Source: Blakeslea trispora
Lineage: Eukaryota > Mucoromycota > Mucoromycetes > Mucorales > Choanephoraceae
Assembly: GCA_025331445.1 (NCBI GenBank)
Contig: JAIWNE010000173.1
Location: forward strand, 1 to 45,768
Direction of reading: 5' to 3'
Length of the DNA stretch: 45,768 nt
The notes under the pieces were generated by a model, which worked only from the letters and a program-made list of their open reading frames with translations, ran no database searches and was not told the origin of the DNA. A program made the translations under genes and the position numbers. Every line of letters starts with the position of its first letter. Positions within the stretch are counted from its first letter, which is position 1. This document shows positions 41,111 to 45,768 of the stretch, in pieces.

Positions 41111-42733
41111 GATAAAAATAAAAATTATAAAATAAAGAACAGACACATGCCTTTTCTGAAAAAAAAAAAATGGGGTGTTATTGTCTGAGTTTGCTGATGT
41201 AAGCCACATACAACTGATTGCAAGCACAAGCTCTATTTTACTTGAGCAATATGTAGCTATTGTTTTCCATGCGGTTGTTTGATTATGATAAAGTATGTTG
41301 TATTATGCCAACTTCTCTGTCAAAGTGATGATTCAATTGCCCTTTTTGAGTCACTGATATTCATCCAGAGGGGAATATTGGTTAATGGACAAAATCAGAT
41401 ATTTTAAAACTCAGGAAGAGATACAACATTATCAAAACCAATATTATTTCCAATGAGTTTGGTTTATGGCTGCCAATTAGGAAATTGTATGGCTCTCTAA
41501 TGTCTAAACTAGGACGCAAACAACAACAAGACAAGTTTACTGTCCAAAAAAAAAAGAATGCAATGAAATTACACGCCCTGTCAAGATGCTTTTCTCAACT
41601 ATAAGGACGTGTACCTCCCAAGAATGATTAACTTGTCCTCAATTCTTAAAATGGCATAAAGAAACCGAACGCTTGAGTTTCTTGAAAAGCATATGCCTGT
41701 TGCAATCTGTCAAATGAATTTGATCAAGTGAAAAATTAGACATCGCCTACCCCACTGTCTTATTTAGTATTCTTTGTATTGCCAAACAAAAGATCAAAGT
41801 GTTCATTGATATAAAGCAAGGCCCAGACTCTTTTATAGAAAGAATAAAAGATTGCTAGATTTCGGATCACACTCTTAGATAAAATAAGAGTATAAGAGTG
41901 TTAATGCTGGGAATGAGGCTCAAGTTTTGAAATCGCACTCTTAGATTGAGAATACTCTTAAATCAAACACTCTTTAATCGAGCGACTACTGTACTCAAAA
42001 CATCAGAGTACCTTGTTTTAAGTGTTCAGATAAGATGGTAGATTTGATACATTCATTCTGCTTATTCGAATCAAACATGTGTACTGAATATATTCACGCT
42101 ACAAAAGATCGATATAGAAGCTGTTTTTCTCAAAAGCTACAAAAAAAAACCAAGAAACAGAAATCACTGTGATGTATAAGATATACATCAGAACATAGCA
42201 TAGAAATATGCCGCCACTCTTGTCCAGTATGCAGCCTATTCTTATCATCCACTGCAAAAGGCTTTTACAGATAAAGCAGGCATCACACAATTAACAACTT
42301 GTCTTTGTTTACGTATCAAAGTAATGTATCTGCCAATTATTGTTAAATCGAAGGAAAGAAAATTAACCGAGAGCGGAGATTACACGCATTGACCAGCAAT
42401 TTTGATGGTTGGACAAGTGTCATGATAATCAATGCTTTTTTTGAAAAGGAGTTCATAAGTCAGTGAAGCAAAAGGCAGAGAAAGCCATTTTACTTTGCTT
42501 TCTTTCCTCTTCTTTTCTTGCTCTTTCTCTCTCTCTTCTTTTCTTTTTGCTCAAAAGATAACAGGGGGGTAGAAAAGAAGTCAAGGTGTGGGAAAGCAAT
42601 AAAAAGACAGTCCCAAAGGATCGGCAGACAAATTTCAGCAGTCCAAACCAACATGTGATTGAGTGCTGTCAAAAAGGTATAAAAAGGCTTCGTTTTTCGC
42701 CTTCTTTTCTTCTTTTTTTCTTTATCCATTTAA
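41111..42733. other. Gene-poor stretch with a degenerate MITE
   Basis: Upstream of COA4 (minus-strand promoter near 41110-41180) and onward. Apart from the element at 41845-41993 there are only short frames without protein character. 42490-42560 is pyrimidine-rich. Confidence 0.45.
41845..41993. mobile_element. Pogo/Tc1-mariner-like MITE, degenerate copy D
   Basis: The right end, reverse-complemented, reads TACAGTAGTCGCTCGATTAA and is followed inward by repeats of the GATTTAAGAGT/ATCTAAGAGT type. The left end (TAAAAGATTGCTAGATTTCG) is eroded. The ends match copies A-C, but the interior differs. Bounded by TA if the left boundary is correct. Confidence 0.5.
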
Positions 42734-43036
42734 GATGAACGGGACGGTCGTTCTCTATAGGCATGTGTCATGACACCTCTGCTGAGTTTGTTGGGCTAAG
42801 TGGACAGAAAGATGAACGGGATGGTCGTTCTCTATAGGCATGTGTCATGACACCTCTGCTGAGTTTGTTGGGCTAAGTGGACAGAAAGATGAACGGGATG
42901 GTCGTTCTCTATAGGCATGTGTCATGACACCTCTGCTGAGTTTGTTGGGCTAAGGGGACAAGATGAACGGGATGTGCGTTCTCTATAGGCATGTTAATAA
43001 TACCTCTGCTGAATCTGTTGGGGTTAGGGGAGAAGG
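42734..43036. repeat. Tandem array of four 77-bp units
   Basis: Units start at 42734, 42811, 42888 and 42962. Units 1-3 are nearly identical; the third lacks three bases at its end and the fourth has diverged. Each of units 1-3 contains the 12-bp palindrome GTGTCATGACAC and a GAACG...CGTTC inverted pair. 77 is not a multiple of three, so a repeated protein is unlikely. A GGGCACTTGGTGCCC palindrome followed by TTTT comes right after the array (43037-43055). Confidence 0.95.
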
Positions 43037-45768
43037 GGGCACTTGGTGCCCTTTTCTGTTATAATTAATAAAAAAGAAAAAATGAACTTGATTATGAAAA
43101 CCTATATTGTGCATAAGCCCTATTTTGTGTTATGTTTACTTTTTTGTCTTTTTATTGTTTCAATGATTCGCGTGCAATATGTTTATACGATTTATCAATA
43201 TTTTAGTATGAGCAAACTAAGCTGTAGGCAACAACTACACTGTGTTTGTTTCTTCTGTATAGATACTCAAATGGTCAAGATGCCATCCATATTGTAATTT
43301 CAACATTCAATAGCTACCAATATAAACACTCTAGAGTACCTCTTCTTTGTTCCGTTCAATGAGAGTCAAGAGTGACACGAAATGGAAGGAGGGCCAAGGA
43401 CTTTAAACAGCGAACCCACTTCAAAAGATTTTGATTTCTTTTTTTCTCTTCATTCTATTTATTGAAGATGCATTCGGAATCCATCGTTGTTAGTGTCGAC
43501 CATTACTACCAACACTATTATTGTTAATATATACCGAGATGTAAAATAAGAACGTGTAGAACAACTGATTGGTGTGAAGAAGAAAAAACCGGTAACTTGT
43601 ATCGACAGCCGCAAAGTGATTAAATGAGAACAAAGCTTTATTTTATTTTGCGTTGGTATTTATTAGTTTGCCATTTGGACTGTATTTTGAAAAAAAGGTA
43701 TGCACACCCGTTTTGTTACCGTTCAGTCACTAAGGTATCAGTTGTGGCTTTTTCCTTTAGCCCATGCAACACCTACTTTCAGCTGTTAAGTTTGAGTTTT
43801 GATTGTAGGCTTAGACATGGTGTACAGACATACAGGCAGACCATCAGTAGTAGGAATAGCACGTTCAGTCAGCAAGTATGCAACAGTAGAGAATTAAGCT
43901 GTAGAACGAAGGATTGGATTGAAGCTGCTCGAAAAACAAATGGAGAGAGAGAGTAGAAGAAAAAGAAGAAAAGGGAATAGAGATAGTCAGTCGAGGAGTA
44001 ACACAGTATCCCATCGTATTGCATTGTACGATAGAGAAAGAGAAGGAGGGGATATTGATAGATGAATAGAAGAATGACCGAGAGAATGGTTATATCATCT
44101 TAGCATATAACCATTCAGCACTGATCAATATAGCACCGCAATATAGTACATTCAATCGTATGCTTTTGGGCTCTGTCTGTGTTACTCTGTATCGATATAC
44201 AATTGTTCATGAAAAGCTGTGGAGGAGAAAGAGGAGGATCAGAAACAACGTGGAAAAGGGATGAAGAAAGCCTTTGTTCAAGTAGTTTGGCATCATGTGG
44301 TTGTGATCTCGGTGAATATGCTGGTTGCAATCCCTGTGGCCAGATGTATTGATGAGAGTAACAAAGGACTATCAAAGCATGATACAAGTTGCAATGAATA
44401 CAAGTTGATCTGAGCCTATGGGGGTAATAATAAAGCATGTAAAGCAGATATGGCATACTTTGATTCAACCATTCTTGTCTGTCTGAAATAATACAATGGA
44501 TGCATCAGGTCGAAAAGTATGTAGGGTAGCGGAATATTCATTTTCCTTCTGAGGAAGTGAAGCTCATTATTAGTTATTGTCACCTACTCTTTAACATGCT
44601 GTCTGAGTACTTCATCGACTAGCATGCGACTACTGGAAGAACAAAGGACTGCGAGTAGCACATACTATCAAGTAAGAAGAATAAGTCCCGACTATGCAAG
44701 CATGTATGACATCAATAGAGTGCTTCTCAAACAAAAGCACACCTTGTTAAAGCACTATTGCTGTTCAACATGAGAGAGATAAAAGGCTGGAAATATATGC
44801 ATGAATCTTGAGGATGGATCATGAAGCGATTGATAAGCATGATAGAGTGTGTAGAGGATGTTCGCTATTCCATCCAAGCATTTGATGGCATTTAGTCCTT
44901 CATGAGATCTATGTTTACTTGCTGCGACATTGGATTTTATACATTTCGCTGATAACTCTTTATTTTCTGTTGCACTTTAGCAAGATACATTTTGACTACA
45001 TATGCAGTTATTCTAGACCAATTCACTGCTCTCTTCCGAAGTCATCATTATACACTTGAAATGCACTAAATCCAACAACACTAGATGTATCGTTTTTTTT
45101 TTTTGCTAGCTATTCATCAATTCCGAGGCATCTCTCTGTTGTTCAGAGCATGCTTTAGAAATGATCTGGTGTATGGTATGGCGTTCAACCTGCTTAGTGA
45201 CAATCCAGGTAGAGATGTAGGCTTGATTGAACAATAGATTCAGACAGAACAATTGCACAAGAGCAACATCAACAGAATACCATAGTGATAGTCATTAAGA
45301 TGCTTATTGAATGTAAGGATGATTTGCTGAATTAGTTGAATTTTTCTTTCTTTATTAAAAAAAAAAAAAGCAATTCAAAATATGTTGTAGAAATAATAAC
45401 CACTCTCCTGAACCGCACTGCTTATTTTTTCTGGCGAGTGGCTTGAAACTGTTTACATATCATACTCTGATTTGTATTGACAGGGTGCATCAAAAATCAC
45501 TTTATAAAAGCACAAGTCTAATAGAACAAATGTTCCTGCAACTATAAAAAAAGAAAAAGTTTATTCTCATATCATTGATTGGATAAGTGTTTGTGTGAAA
45601 CATTCTATAAAGTGCGCCAATCATTTCTGGAACATCAAGAAGACATCAATTCACTGATTGTTATCTACACTAGCAGGCTGTATTCATGTTTGATTTACAC
45701 GTTTATAGGGAAATAAATATAAGCTATATACAATTAAATTTATATCTATATATATACATTAAGAGATA
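43037..45768. other. Gene-poor end of the window
   Basis: Nearly 2.7 kb with short open frames on both strands, none with recognisable domains or a convincing exon chain. The purine-rich block at 43935-44060 is the only clear compositional feature. The window ends in AT-rich sequence with TATATA runs. Confidence 0.45.

Noticed and set aside
43624..43956. 110-codon frame, possibly two exons joined at a GTATGC donor
   Set aside because: Splicing 43699-43808 keeps a frame, but the product has no motif, and an alternative frame of the second part looks equally protein-like; not supportable.
44115..44468. 117-codon minus-strand frame and overlapping plus-strand frame
   Set aside because: Neither has a good start context, domain or leader, and both fit chance open frames in the gene-poor tail.
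1..45768. Search for tRNA, rRNA, snRNA and CRISPR features
   Set aside because: No sequence with paired A and B boxes, no rRNA core motif, no recognisable spliceosomal RNA and no regularly spaced direct repeats were seen by eye on either strand; a covariance-model scan would be decisive.

Overview
The window is nuclear DNA of a filamentous fungus, most likely a member of the Mucorales (Mucoromycota). It is AT-rich with long homopolymer tracts. The genes are dense and mostly carry short introns of about 50-80 nt with GTAAG-like donors. The gene content also fits: a WC-2-like PAS/GATA photoresponse factor, an Ndt80-type factor, an F-box protein and a U12-type intron. No gene was confirmed against a database. 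The exon models were built by hand by keeping frame across splice sites, and every multi-exon CDS listed sums to a multiple of three.

Layout. 1-7.7 kb: Sds3-like SIN3/HDAC subunit (+), cofilin (-), MBOAT/wax-synthase-like acyltransferase (-). 8.8-11.5 kb: a complete DNA transposon with TA target site, CAGTGCCTCCA terminal inverted repeats, an intact three-exon DDE transposase and a 53-bp perfect internal palindrome. 11.8-13.7 kb: WC-2-like PAS plus GATA protein (-). 15.7-20.3 kb: a PDCD7/U11-59K-like minor-spliceosome protein (+) converging on and overlapping Misato/Dml1 (-), then a LENG1/Cir_N protein (-). 20.6-24.2 kb: Ndt80/PhoG transcription factor (+) and AFG1 mitochondrial ATPase (-). 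24.8-26.5 kb: F-box protein (+). 27.7-32.8 kb: a small unknown gene (-), a DUF202 membrane protein (+) and cytosolic prolyl-tRNA synthetase (-). 34-41.1 kb: a dysferlin-domain protein (+), a 26-residue MGCC lipid-anchor-like peptide (+), a RasGEF (+) and COA4 (-). 41.1-45.8 kb: a gene-poor tail with a 77-bp tandem array.

The most notable observation concerns splicing. The Sds3-like gene contains what looks like a textbook U12-type AT-AC intron (perfect ATATCCTTT donor, near-perfect branch site, AC acceptor, frame restored exactly). About 14 kb away lies a gene resembling PDCD7, a protein of the U11/U12 snRNP that recognises such introns.

Mobile DNA is the second theme. Besides the full-length transposon there are four related short elements with TACA-type ends, probably a pogo/Tc1-mariner-like MITE family. 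A different 132-bp element with near-perfect inverted repeats lies just upstream of the F-box gene. No rRNA, tRNA or CRISPR was found.
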